Assembly (NCBI GenBank): GCA_016933575.1
Contig: JAFGAR010000160.1
Span: 1 to 46,424, forward strand
Direction: 5' to 3'
DNA from: Candidatus Thorarchaeota archaeon
Lineage (GTDB): Archaea; Asgardarchaeota; Thorarchaeia; Thorarchaeales; Thorarchaeaceae
Length of the DNA: 46,424 nt
The notes beneath the pieces were generated by a model. That model made no database searches and was not told the DNA's origin. It saw only the letters and a program-made list of their open reading frames with translations. Each line of letters opens with the position of its first letter. The first letter of the stretch is position 1. Below, piece by piece: positions 1 through 7,369 of this stretch. A program made the position numbers and the translations under genes.

Positions 1-125
1 CTCTCATTTTTAGCTGATTCCAGGATCCAGAAACCATATTGGGAGCGGATGTCTCCTCCATATCCCGGCTCGTATCCGGGGGTTCCTGCAGTAAGGCTGT
101 CCCCAAAGCCCAATATTCTCATCAT
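1..125 (-). CDS. SGNH/GDSL-family hydrolase, N-terminal fragment cut by the left window edge
   Basis: Reading leftward from the ATG at 125 gives 41 codons that run off the window. The peptide begins MMRILGFGDSLTAGTPGYEP. GDSLTAG is block I of the SGNH/GDSL hydrolases, and its Ser is the family's nucleophile. The rest of the catalytic set (Gly, Asn, Asp-His) would lie outside the window, so substrate cannot be judged; the family covers esterases, lipases, acylhydrolases and carbohydrate deacetylases. No signal peptide is visible, so it is probably cytosolic. It lies 56 bp downstream of the DUF362 gene on the same strand and may share its transcript. No strong Shine-Dalgarno sequence is visible. 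A second in-frame ATG follows immediately, so the start is ambiguous by one codon. Family assignment is fairly secure despite the short length. Confidence 0.75.
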   Translation of the reverse strand, partial: MMRILGFGDSLTAGTPGYEPGYGGDIRSQYGFWILESAKNE

Positions 126-181
126 CTTGTTTCAACTTTTCCAAAAAGAGGATGAGAGAGGAGTATATTTTCCTCTCAATT

Positions 182-1384
182 CTAGAAGAATGAAGGTTGT
201 GTTTCACTGACTCCGCTTGGACCCTTCATGTCCTTTACTTCTTCCGGTGATAGGATCTCGATGAGTTCATACTTCGTAGAACCAAGACCGAGTTGTTCAC
301 AATACTTTGGCGTTAGATACGGGTCTTTCCAAGGTCCATGAAGTCGTTGGAATGGATGAAGGTCTGCTGAAGGATCCAAATTCACATTCCTGAAGATAGA
401 AGGTATCATACTTTCAATGAGCCCTTCCTTTGCAACCAGATCAAGACTTGCTTGCTCGATTGCGACGATATCTTTGCTTCCGAGGATACCAATGTCATGT
501 ACGACATGTGGCATTCCTACACCCCAACAATCGCAATACGCGGTGATATCCAGCAAGAAGTTCAGATAGAAGACTTTCTCCTTATCGAACGTATCTAGAA
601 TAGCTTTTGCGCCATAAGCCATTAGTTCTTGGAATAGCGCATAGTTCTCGGGTTTCAGGTCAAGACATCCGACTTCCTTGTCTGCCTCCATACACTCAAG
701 GCATTGATTGCACATCCCGAAAGCCACGTTCAGCTTGTGCTTCTCTTCATCGTAGTTGATATGCCCATCAGGACATGCTTCAACAAGCCTCTTTGCATGC
801 TCTGGAGTGCATTTGTCAGGGTCCCAGAAGGGGATGCTGGCTTCGACTCCGTGAATTTTCCTCCACCTGCTTGGACCATGATAGCCCCCAAGAGCGATAT
901 TCTTGACCGCACCACCATAGCCGCATGAGTTATGCCCCTTTAGGTGAGTCAGGTCGATCATAGCATCCGCATCTCGAAGGACTCCAGCAAGCTCCAGTGA
1001 ATCCACATTATGGAAATTGAGCTCCACTCTTTCTGTGTAACCGTCTTTCACACCCGCAATAGGTATGAGGGGACATCCACAGGTCTCTGCAGTATAGCCA
1101 CGGTCAACAGCATTATAGACCGCAGTAGGATTGTCAGTGACAAATGGAAACGCTCCAGTATCCTTGATCGCCTTAACGACTCGACGGACAAAGAAGACTG
1201 GGACTGTCTGATAGCCATCCCGGAATCCTAGATGCATCTTGACAGCTACTTTGTCCTTCTTATCGATGGATGAGAAATCTAGATGTTCGATAATCTTGTC
1301 CAGCTTAGCGGCGATTGATGCGAAGGCTCCCATGTTGCCCTGCTTGGCCGAACCAAAATATACCTTTGAAGAATCAGGTGTCAT
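182..1384 (-). CDS. DUF362 domain protein with Cys-rich ferredoxin-like segment
   Basis: A 400-residue protein matching the DUF362 family, whose members are found in anaerobic archaea and bacteria and are often annotated as iron-sulfur proteins; the reaction is not established. The stretch around residues 146-167 (THLKGHNSCGYGGAVKNI) is the hallmark 'H-x-KGH...GGA-KN' block. Residues 192-240 hold six cysteines (192, 204, 225, 228, 231, 240), including a C-x2-C-x2-C cluster at 225-231. This resembles a decayed or atypical 4Fe-4S ferredoxin insertion, because the usual second C-x2-C-x2-C-x3-C-P cluster is incomplete. No signal peptide or membrane segment is seen, so it is probably cytosolic. 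The ATG at 1384 is the first start in frame. The gene is divergent from the MFS gene and is followed by the SGNH hydrolase. The family call is firm; cluster content and role are inference. Confidence 0.85.
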   Translation of the reverse strand: MTPDSSKVYFGSAKQGNMGAFASIAAKLDKIIEHLDFSSIDKKDKVAVKMHLGFRDGYQTVPVFFVRRVVKAIKDTGAFPFVTDNPTAVYNAVDRGYTAETCGCPLIPIAGVKDGYTERVELNFHNVDSLELAGVLRDADAMIDLTHLKGHNSCGYGGAVKNIALGGYHGPSRWRKIHGVEASIPFWDPDKCTPEHAKRLVEACPDGHINYDEEKHKLNVAFGMCNQCLECMEADKEVGCLDLKPENYALFQELMAYGAKAILDTFDKEKVFYLNFLLDITAYCDCWGVGMPHVVHDIGILGSKDIVAIEQASLDLVAKEGLIESMIPSIFRNVNLDPSADLHPFQRLHGPWKDPYLTPKYCEQLGLGSTKYELIEILSPEEVKDMKGPSGVSETQPSFF

Positions 1385-1493
1385 AGCCTAGATGGTAGGA
1401 TGAAGAGCTTAAAATCTTACGGAATTCGGAGCTTGAGTCCCAAAGCGATTGGTTATTAGCAGGTATAGATGTGGAATCAAGAAGAGGGAGAGA

Positions 1494-2708
1494 ATGGACG
1501 AGAATAACGAGGTCTCCGACCTTGCTGAAGAAGAATCTGCAGAGGATCAAACACTGACCTTCGGAGCTGCAAGTTTTCTCAATGATATGAGCTCAGACAT
1601 GATTGCGCCGATTTGGCCAACATTTCTCAATTCATATCTTGGATTGAGCTACCTCATTGTTGGATTCATTGATGGACTAGCATTGACTATCACTTCTCTT
1701 TCAAAGTTGGGGGCAGGATACCTCTCAGATAGAACAGGAAAGAGGAAGTCCTTCATCGAGGCTGGCTATTTCCTCTCCATGATATCTCGAATTGGATTCG
1801 CATTTTCAAGGGGTTTTCTAGGAATCGCCATTGCAAAATCAATGGATCGCCTGGGCAAGATTCGAGGTCCTCCTAGAGATGCTATGGTTGCTGGAGAGGT
1901 CAAGCAAAAGCAACGAGGGAAGGCATTTGGGATTCTTCGTGCAATGGATAGTGCAGGAGCTTTAGCTGGGGCTATTATCGCCTTTCTCCTCTTCTCATAT
2001 CTAGGATACATTGGGATAATTCTCCTAGCCACCTTTCCAGCGGCCTGCTCAGTGATAATCATCTCCGTCTTAATCAAGGAAAAACGAGGAAAGGATGTGT
2101 TCAAAGGAGTAAGCTTCAGGAATCTAAATAGGGACCTGAAGCTGTTCTTCTTGGCTTCAACTCTATTCGCACTGGCGACCTTCAGCTATTCATTTCTCAT
2201 CCTTTTCGCACAAGACTACTACACGGTCTACATACTACCTCTGTTGTACATTATATTCACATTATCTGATGCTGTTAGTGCATATCCCTTCGGAGTGGCT
2301 TCGGACAGATTCGGTAGAAAACCCATTCTCATTCTCGGGTTCCTATTCCTCGCATTGACCTCTGCATGGGCTCATTTCGCTAATGATTGGTTGACAATCA
2401 TACCTCTGTTTGCTTTGTTCGGTCTCTCTGCAGGAGCGCTGACTCCTGTTCAAACGACCTTAGTCGCAGACCTGGTTGAACCCGAACGTAGAGCTAGTAT
2501 CATTGGGGCATTTCAGATGGTGATTGGAGTTGCCGCACTCCCTGCTGGACTCGTTATCGGATATCTCTGGGAAACCTTTGGATCACTCATCGCGTTCGAT
2601 TTCTCTCTTATCATGGCGTTCATAGCTATTCTGATAATGATGTTGATTCGTGTGAAAGAACCCTCTGATGGGCAAATCACATCATCTGGAGACCCGCAGC
2701 TTTCCTAA
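1494..2708 (+). CDS. Major facilitator superfamily transporter
   Basis: About 404 residues with roughly twelve hydrophobic helices in two six-helix halves. The loop between helices 2 and 3 reads AGYLSDRTGKRK and the equivalent loop in the second half reads FGVASDRFGRKP; both are the G-x-x-x-D-R-x-G-R-K signature of MFS carriers. It is an integral cytoplasmic-membrane carrier; the substrate is unknown. The first about 25 residues after the start are acidic and soluble. An in-frame TTG lies 45 bp earlier (1449), but the ATG at 1494 is preferred because a purine-rich GAAGAGGGAGAG sits just before it. The 3' end overlaps the convergent DUF106 gene by 32 bp. The second half resembles drug/sugar-efflux-type members, but sequence alone does not fix the solute. 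Confidence 0.9.
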   Translation: MDENNEVSDLAEEESAEDQTLTFGAASFLNDMSSDMIAPIWPTFLNSYLGLSYLIVGFIDGLALTITSLSKLGAGYLSDRTGKRKSFIEAGYFLSMISRIGFAFSRGFLGIAIAKSMDRLGKIRGPPRDAMVAGEVKQKQRGKAFGILRAMDSAGALAGAIIAFLLFSYLGYIGIILLATFPAACSVIIISVLIKEKRGKDVFKGVSFRNLNRDLKLFFLASTLFALATFSYSFLILFAQDYYTVYILPLLYIIFTLSDAVSAYPFGVASDRFGRKPILILGFLFLALTSAWAHFANDWLTIIPLFALFGLSAGALTPVQTTLVADLVEPERRASIIGAFQMVIGVAALPAGLVIGYLWETFGSLIAFDFSLIMAFIAILIMMLIRVKEPSDGQITSSGDPQLS

Positions 2709-3237
2709 TGAGATTTCCAAGCCCAAAGCTTGAAAGTAAGTACCACCAGAAGAAGGTCATCCCAAAGCCTGCACCTTCCACGTTGTAGCCCATATATCCC
2801 TCGAGGAACGGGAGCGCATCTTGTGGATTGAAGGGGAGAATCGCGACCACAGTATTCCCATAGACTGCATAGAGGACTGCAAAAATGAACATGAACGGGA
2901 CATAGTAGATGAGCATCGGTTTGCATCGAGAGCTCATCATCCTTCCTTGAATCTGCATGATCTGTGATTGGCTGTCAACAACCTCTTGAAGTAGTCTTGG
3001 ATCTTGAGTCTTACGCGCTTCTTGGAATTTAGCCTGCCAAGCCTTTACTTTCTCCATGTCTTCTTTCATCTCATCGAAATTTGTGAAGACTCTTGTTGCA
3101 ACGATGGAGATCACTGCTAATGATATACTGACGATAACGATGAATATCGCTGAATTGGGCATGATCGAAACGGGAGTCAATAATCCCGCAAAGTAGTTGA
3201 CAATGTCAGCAATGATATCTTGCATAACGCGTTTCAC
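2677..3237 (-). CDS. DUF106 / EMC3-like membrane protein insertase (Oxa1 superfamily)
   Basis: A 186-residue membrane protein with an N-terminal transmembrane helix (about residues 29-48), a long charged, helical cytosolic segment (about 50-105: DEMKEDMEKVKAWQAKFQEA followed by a Q-rich stretch), then hydrophobic helices at about 108-130 and 155-175. This is the topology of archaeal DUF106 proteins, which belong to the Oxa1/YidC/EMC3 superfamily and are thought to help insert membrane proteins co-translationally. The charged coiled-coil-like segment corresponds to the ribosome-facing hairpin of the family. Length is typical for archaeal members. It is transcribed convergently with the MFS gene and its last 32 bp overlap it. 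The upstream interval (3238-3642) carries TACACG-type elements described separately. Insertase activity is inferred from family membership. Confidence 0.85.
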   Translation of the reverse strand: MKRVMQDIIADIVNYFAGLLTPVSIMPNSAIFIVIVSISLAVISIVATRVFTNFDEMKEDMEKVKAWQAKFQEARKTQDPRLLQEVVDSQSQIMQIQGRMMSSRCKPMLIYYVPFMFIFAVLYAVYGNTVVAILPFNPQDALPFLEGYMGYNVEGAGFGMTFFWWYLLSSFGLGNLIRKAAGLQMM

Positions 3238-3346
3238 TCACTCCGGGAGGATATTGAACTCATTTTAAGGCTTATCAATCTATCATAGTGCCTGCAATAC
3301 TCCGGCAAGAAGACGTTCCTCAGAGTACATGCATGTGTCTTCATAT

Positions 3347-3609
3347 GGTACACGTATCATTCTCCCATTCCGCGCTTTTCGTGAGGTGTTAGTAAACGCT
3401 TTTGGCGCGAAATCTGACATGAATTCAAGCTGGAAGCTAGCTATAAAGATATAAGATTTCATTTGTACGGTTTGGTGTTGTTTTTAGTGAACAAAACGCT
3501 AGTAAAACTCTTGGAGATAAAGCTCATAGTTCGATTGGAAGCTTCCGATTTGAACAACACGTGTACGCTATTTCAGGGTATGTGTTTATATAGAAGTATA
3601 CGTGTACTG
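3347..3609. promoter_or_regulatory. Intergenic region with repeated TACACG-type elements
   Basis: Between the divergent DUF106 gene and the 91-residue ORF there is about 400 bp without a gene. It holds several related short elements: GTACACGTAT at 3347-3356, the palindrome ACACGTGT at 3557-3564, and ATACGTGTACTG at 3598-3609. The last is the exact reverse complement of CAGTACACGTAT found at 8403-8414 upstream of larB. Similar GTAAACGC and AAAACGCTAG words occur at about 3391-3510. The spread of a common half-site (TACACG) over two intergenic regions suggests a shared DNA-binding protein. Nothing is known of the protein; this is pattern evidence only. Confidence 0.45.
3585..3593 (+). promoter_or_regulatory. 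TATA box for the 91-residue ORF
   Basis: TTTATATAG fits an archaeal TATA box. A start about 25 bp downstream (near 3614) would give a leader of roughly 30 nt. That leader contains a strong Shine-Dalgarno GGGAGGG (3627-3633), 9 nt before the ATG at 3643. The TACACG-type element at 3598-3609 lies between the TATA box and the expected transcription start, where a bound protein would block polymerase. Confidence 0.55.
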
Positions 3610-3642
3610 TTTGTGTCTTAGCCGCCGGGAGGGCTTGACACA

Positions 3643-3918
3643 ATGATGATGTTCACAAGAATGCTTCGTAGACAAGGATTTTACAGGGTCAAGAATCAAG
3701 ATGATCCAGTGTATATGAAACACAATGTTGGACTAGGGGGTCTCTATGTCCGTATTGATGACAAGAAAGCCTACCTCACTGTCCGTGACCTAGGTCTTGA
3801 GGAGGAATTCACTCGAGTAAAACAACTCGAGAATTTCATCAACGATCTCGAAGAGCAGGCTTACAGGCAGAAATGCTTCATCGTTCATAAGATGAGGGGC
3901 GGTTCTGCAGGTTCCTAA
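3643..3918 (+). CDS. Small basic protein of unknown function
   Basis: A 91-residue protein that I do not recognise. The N-terminus is basic (MLRRQGFYRVK), the middle looks like two or three beta strands (GLYVRIDDKKAYLTVRDL), and residues 52-75 form a charged helix (EEEFTRVKQLENFINDLEEQ). It has no membrane segment, signal peptide or cysteine pattern (one Cys). Evidence that it is a gene: a good TATA box, a strong GGGAGGG ribosome-binding site at proper spacing, and an even charged/hydrophobic pattern through to the stop. It starts with three consecutive ATG codons and the first is assumed. It sits upstream of, and in the same direction as, the HEAT-repeat gene, but an internal TATA-like sequence and the inverted repeats at 3946-4010 suggest separate control. 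Confidence 0.7.
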   Translation: MMMFTRMLRRQGFYRVKNQDDPVYMKHNVGLGGLYVRIDDKKAYLTVRDLGLEEEFTRVKQLENFINDLEEQAYRQKCFIVHKMRGGSAGS

Positions 3919-3945
3919 GCCGCCATAGTGGTGGATATAACTGGA

Positions 3946-4010
3946 AACGCCTCACTAGTCTATGGCAGTACTAGTGTACTGAACATAAGTGCAGGGAATA
4001 GTGAGGCGTT
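3946..4010. promoter_or_regulatory. Nested inverted repeats at the start of the HEAT-repeat gene
   Basis: AACGCCTCACTA (3946-3957) and TAGTGAGGCGTT (3999-4010) are a perfect 12-bp inverted repeat. Inside it lies a second one, CAGTAC-TAGT-GTACTG (3966-3981). The right outer arm covers the GAGG that would be the Shine-Dalgarno sequence for the GTG at 4013, so folding in RNA would hide the ribosome-binding site. Alternatively, a TATA-like GGATATAA at 3933-3940 would put the transcription start near 3963, inside the repeat, making it a DNA operator. Both readings are inference; the repeats themselves are plainly visible. Confidence 0.6.
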
Positions 4011-4012
4011 CA

Positions 4013-5383
4013 GTGTCTTTAAGCGAATTATTAGATGCAGTGCATTTAGGGGACTTCCCTAGCAGTACACGTTTACTTGTTGACCTACAAGCTGATGAAT
4101 CCTTAGTACACATTGGATTTGAACTTCGGAAGGTTTCGGAAGAGGACACTAAGAGTTCATTGATGATTCGTGATCACATTCTTCATTTCCTTGGTGGATT
4201 CCCTGTCTATGCCGCACTGGACATTTGCAGCCTTGACCTCTTAGAGACCTTCTCCTATACTACTTCTCGTCAGCATGCATGCGAAGAGTTCCTTGAAATG
4301 GTCCAATTGCTATTTGCTGAAAAAGACACAAGGTTCCTTGACCGCTTTCTTGAGATAGAGGACCTTGCTGGGAATCAATTCATGATCTTCGTGACTGACC
4401 TGCTTGATCGTCGTATCGACGAGATGTCTACTGTGAAAATACCCTTCTCTGTATTGAGGGTCGATGGTCAAACTCGAGAACGTTATCTCATCTCTCATTT
4501 ATGGTCAACTAGCTATGGTAGGAAGATACTCGCAGGTGTAGGGATCAAACAAGATGTCCAAGTAGTGGGAAAAGGTGTTTGGGATGAGATCTCTCGAGTA
4601 GTGAATGATCTGGACTATGATGTGTCAAGGATGTTGAAAGAAGTCGATTTGGCAGAGTGGGCCAGCCTTACTTCTGGCTCGGGAAGAGCGTTAGAGCATA
4701 GGTCTCGTGAACTAGAAGGCCTTGATGTTTTGAGGACTGTAATGAACGCGATGAACTCATCCGATCGGGGAATGCGCCTATCTGGGCTGCATCAATTCCA
4801 GCAACTCGGTTCTGTAGTCTATCTTGATAGAGTGACAAACATCGCAAGAACTGGTACGCTTGAAGAAAGATGCATAGCTATTGATATTCTAGGTGAGATG
4901 GGCTCCGACAAACACGAAGATCTACTTACATCATTTCTCAATTCTGAGGACTCAACTATTCGATTAAGATCCGCAAATGCGATTTCATTAATTGCCTCTC
5001 GAGACTTCATGCGAGAATCCAAGATTTCTGCATCTACGACTGATAGCGTGGAGGTTCTTAATACGGCGACATTCAATCCATCTGGCTTCAAACCTAAGAA
5101 TCGTTTTGAGAGATTGGATGCCGCAAAGCTCTTCGTCAATATCGATTCAGAATTGGCCGAGCAGAGGTTTCTTGATCTTTATTCTCAATTGGATTCAACT
5201 TCCAAACTCGAATTGGTGCACTATGCATTTTCACTGCGTAGGCGACGAGCTGAGATTCTCATTAGATGTGCATTGAAGGACTCAGATCCGATTGTGTCTG
5301 AAGCCGCCCTCTATGTGGGTCGACAAATTTGGCCAAATAATGAATGGGATCATATGCCTGAGCATGAAGATTCAGAAGAATGA
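4013..5383 (+). CDS. HEAT-repeat-containing protein of unknown role
   Basis: About 456 residues, soluble, with no signal peptide. The last half carries HEAT-type helical pairs, for example 'DRGMRLSGLHQFQQLGSVVYL', 'LEERCIAIDILGEMGSDK' and 'DSTIRLRSANAISLIASR'. The final segment resembles another pair (DSDPIVSEAALYVGRQIW). HEAT repeats make curved helical solenoids that bind proteins or nucleic acids. The N-terminal about 220 residues are helical but match no family I recognise. Start choice: GTG codons at 3989, 4001 and 4013 are all in frame. I prefer 4013 because GAGG lies 7 nt before it and because the earlier codons fall inside the inverted repeat. It is followed by a GC-rich hairpin 48 bp past the stop. 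Function cannot be assigned. Confidence 0.75.
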   Translation: MSLSELLDAVHLGDFPSSTRLLVDLQADESLVHIGFELRKVSEEDTKSSLMIRDHILHFLGGFPVYAALDICSLDLLETFSYTTSRQHACEEFLEMVQLLFAEKDTRFLDRFLEIEDLAGNQFMIFVTDLLDRRIDEMSTVKIPFSVLRVDGQTRERYLISHLWSTSYGRKILAGVGIKQDVQVVGKGVWDEISRVVNDLDYDVSRMLKEVDLAEWASLTSGSGRALEHRSRELEGLDVLRTVMNAMNSSDRGMRLSGLHQFQQLGSVVYLDRVTNIARTGTLEERCIAIDILGEMGSDKHEDLLTSFLNSEDSTIRLRSANAISLIASRDFMRESKISASTTDSVEVLNTATFNPSGFKPKNRFERLDAAKLFVNIDSELAEQRFLDLYSQLDSTSKLELVHYAFSLRRRRAEILIRCALKDSDPIVSEAALYVGRQIWPNNEWDHMPEHEDSEE

Positions 5384-5430
5384 AGGAGGGCGAGTCTGCC
5401 GGGTGATTCCAGGTCGGGGGGAGTATCGTT

Positions 5431-5455
5431 CTTGCGGGGGTCCCTATCCCGCAAG
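5431..5455 (+). terminator. GC-rich hairpin after the HEAT-repeat gene
   Basis: CTTGCGGG (5431-5438) pairs perfectly with CCCGCAAG (5448-5455) across a 9-nt loop, 48 bp downstream of the stop codon. Only a short T tract (TTTGT) follows, so it is a weak terminator candidate or a 3' stability element. Confidence 0.4.
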
Positions 5456-5675
5456 TTTGTCTATCAACACGAACAGACACGCCTCGTATGATCCACGGTT
5501 GCTTTTCTGCTGGTTGGATAAAGACTGCGAGAGGTGTGCTGCGAAGAAGACGTTGCTGAGTCTTTGATTTCTATGTCGGTCAAGATGAACGTTGGTCCCC
5601 TTGTCAATGCTTGATGTTCATCGAAGTTCAAGGTTTCAACGTCGTCTTCATCGCATTTTGTCTTTACACCAATGA

Positions 5676-5756
5676 TGCGATATTCGCAATTCGCTTCTTT
5701 CTGATTGCGTATCTCGCACTCAACTATTCAAATTATGCGAATAATACAATATAAAT
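5676..5756 (+). promoter_or_regulatory. TATA box preceded by GCG/CGC palindromes
   Basis: AATATAAAT at 5748-5756 is a good archaeal TATA box. Upstream lies a perfect palindrome TGCGA-TAT-TCGCA (5676-5688), followed by further TCGC, TGCG and TCGC words and ATGCGAAT immediately before the box. This looks like an operator-rich promoter. The transcript would start near 5780, but no intact reading frame begins there, so the promoter serves either the interrupted frame at 5787-6146 or an untranslated RNA. Confidence 0.4.
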
Positions 5757-5786
5757 CCTTCGTTTCGTCGTTGCGGCATAATCTAG

Positions 5787-6146
5787 AATACTTGTTATCA
5801 AGAATCGTCAAACACCTCTGATAAAACCTCTACCGAACAAACTGCCCAGGTATTTCGCACATTAGAGAAGCTTGGTTAGCTGAATGCTTTATTCGATGAT
5901 GAATGGTGCGCCTATCGAGCAGTGGGCACACGAGCAGCCATTGCAAATAGCATATCATCTTGGTCGACCCTTGCAGAAGATAGCACTACACACATATCTG
6001 ATATGAAATATTACACTCAGATTGAACGCATACTTTCAAGATCCATCAATGGGGAAGTTACCAAGTTTGCTCCAGTGTTTGAAGGATCAACATCCAACCC
6101 CTTCTCCTTAGCTAGATATCAGATTCTTATCTTCGATCTGAGATAA
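5787..6146 (+). pseudogene. Possible decayed coding sequence, interrupted by TAG
   Basis: In one frame this interval reads as a plausible soluble polypeptide (SSNTSDKTSTEQTAQVFRTL, then EKLG), a TAG at 5877-5879, then LNALFDDEWCAYRAVGTRAA and on for about 75 more residues to a TGA at 6144-6146. There is no usable start codon before the TAG; the first one after it is a GTG at 5922. The frame begins right after another TAG (5784). A good TATA box sits about 30 bp upstream. The tail overlaps the convergent flavoprotein gene by 28 bp. I do not recognise the family. It may be a pseudogene, or chance coding-like sequence in an otherwise empty 730-bp gap. The rest of the gap (5456-5675) shows nothing I can name. 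Confidence 0.3.
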
Positions 6147-7321
6147 CCTGGCGCAGATGCTAGAATAGCGCCTCTAACAGATCTCATCCCTACCAACATC
6201 TCAGCTATCACTCTCTGTGACTTTTCCGATGCAAGGAAATTCTTGCCCATGCTTGAGGAGCCTCCTGAAGTGAATCGCTTCTGAAGCCATAAGCCCCATT
6301 TTAGATCGGATCCGAATTCCTTCTTCCACATCGATTCATATCTGGCCAGGAACTGAGAAGTCGCATTCTTTGCACGAATGGCCATCGCCCCGACTTCTGC
6401 TGCGTATCTACCTCCAACCATGGCATAATGGATGCCCTCTCCCGAAATAGGAGAGCAATGTCCTGCCGCATCTCCGGCAAGGAGCATCCCATCTGCGTGG
6501 GATGGTGTGACAATCCCTGCGAGAGGCATCAAAGCTGCATCTGTCTTGTAGATAGTCGCTCCAGCGACATCACTTTTGGTCGGTTCGATATTCTGTATCA
6601 GATTATCGAGATAGCTAGTTAGTTTCCTACTCTCAGCCCTCGCATTAGTCACAATTCCGCCCGTTCCGATAACGACTTCTCTCGTTCTGGGGAACACCCA
6701 TGCATATCCTCCCGGTGAATACTCTCGCCCATAATAGAAATCATTGATACCTTGGAAGTCTGGAGCATTTGCATTCCTTCTAAGATGGAATTGTAGACCG
6801 TAGCCCATTGCTTCGTTAGAGATTCTAGGACGGACAAGCTTCATCCTTGAACTCACTGAGTTCGCTCCACTTGCATCTATTACAATCCCTGAGAGCACTG
6901 ACAATCGCTCTCCTTCTCTTTCGTACTCGACTCTGATTCCATCATGAGCTGGAGTAAGAGAAACAACCTTTGATCTCATTCTTACTGAATCACTTGCATT
7001 CGATACTAGATTCAGCATTGCTTGCCCAAGATTCTCTCTTGTTGTATTAATTCCGACTGATTCTTCAAATTCTACCTTCACCATTTTCATACCGGGGAAC
7101 TTCATCCTTATCGCATGGATCTCATGCGCTCCTTGAATTCCACTAACATTGAAATCTTGAAGTGTTCTAGTTGGAACAAACCCTCCACAGGTCTTATCCT
7201 TGCAGGGTACATCCTCTTGTGCAAGTAAGACATAGTCCACATCAGATTCAGCTAGATACCTCGCCGCAGTCAGCCCTGCGGGACCTGCCCCAATAATGAG
7301 GATATCAGTGTCATAGGACAT
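6119..7321 (-). CDS. Geranylgeranyl reductase-family FAD-dependent oxidoreductase
   Basis: A 400-residue flavoprotein. The N-terminal FAD-binding Rossmann motif is IIGAGPAG (residues 9-16). It is followed at about 40-47 by KDKTCGGF, matching the C-G-G region of geranylgeranyl reductases. The second FAD motif is LLAGDAAGHCSPISGEGIHY (about 281-300), with the G-D-A-A-G-x-x-x-P-x-x-G-E-G-I signature. Archaeal members hydrogenate the double bonds of geranylgeranyl chains of ether lipids; others act on chlorophyll or quinone side chains. It is probably membrane-associated, acting at the inner leaflet. The ATG start is immediately followed by the family's typical N-terminus. It lies 48 bp downstream of larB on the same strand and may be co-transcribed. 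The exact substrate is inferred from family. Confidence 0.88.
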   Translation of the reverse strand: MSYDTDILIIGAGPAGLTAARYLAESDVDYVLLAQEDVPCKDKTCGGFVPTRTLQDFNVSGIQGAHEIHAIRMKFPGMKMVKVEFEESVGINTTRENLGQAMLNLVSNASDSVRMRSKVVSLTPAHDGIRVEYEREGERLSVLSGIVIDASGANSVSSRMKLVRPRISNEAMGYGLQFHLRRNANAPDFQGINDFYYGREYSPGGYAWVFPRTREVVIGTGGIVTNARAESRKLTSYLDNLIQNIEPTKSDVAGATIYKTDAALMPLAGIVTPSHADGMLLAGDAAGHCSPISGEGIHYAMVGGRYAAEVGAMAIRAKNATSQFLARYESMWKKEFGSDLKWGLWLQKRFTSGGSSSMGKNFLASEKSQRVIAEMLVGMRSVRGAILASAPGYLRSKIRI

Positions 7322-7369
7322 GGGTGTGCAACTCTACTCATCCCTAAAATATGGTACTATTTTGATGCT

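Noticed and set aside
5384..5570. Structured RNA gene such as SRP RNA or RNase P RNA in the GC-richer stretch after the HEAT gene
   Set aside because: Apart from one 8-bp hairpin none of the conserved motifs of SRP, RNase P or tRNA genes could be found.
5784..5879. Amber (TAG) recoding, as with pyrrolysine, to explain in-frame TAG codons at 5877 and at 30119/30134
   Set aside because: TAG is the ordinary stop of several clear genes here (for example the DUF362, TPR, tandem KaiC-like and corrinoid genes). The frame around 5877 also has no start codon before the TAG. Pseudogene decay is simpler.
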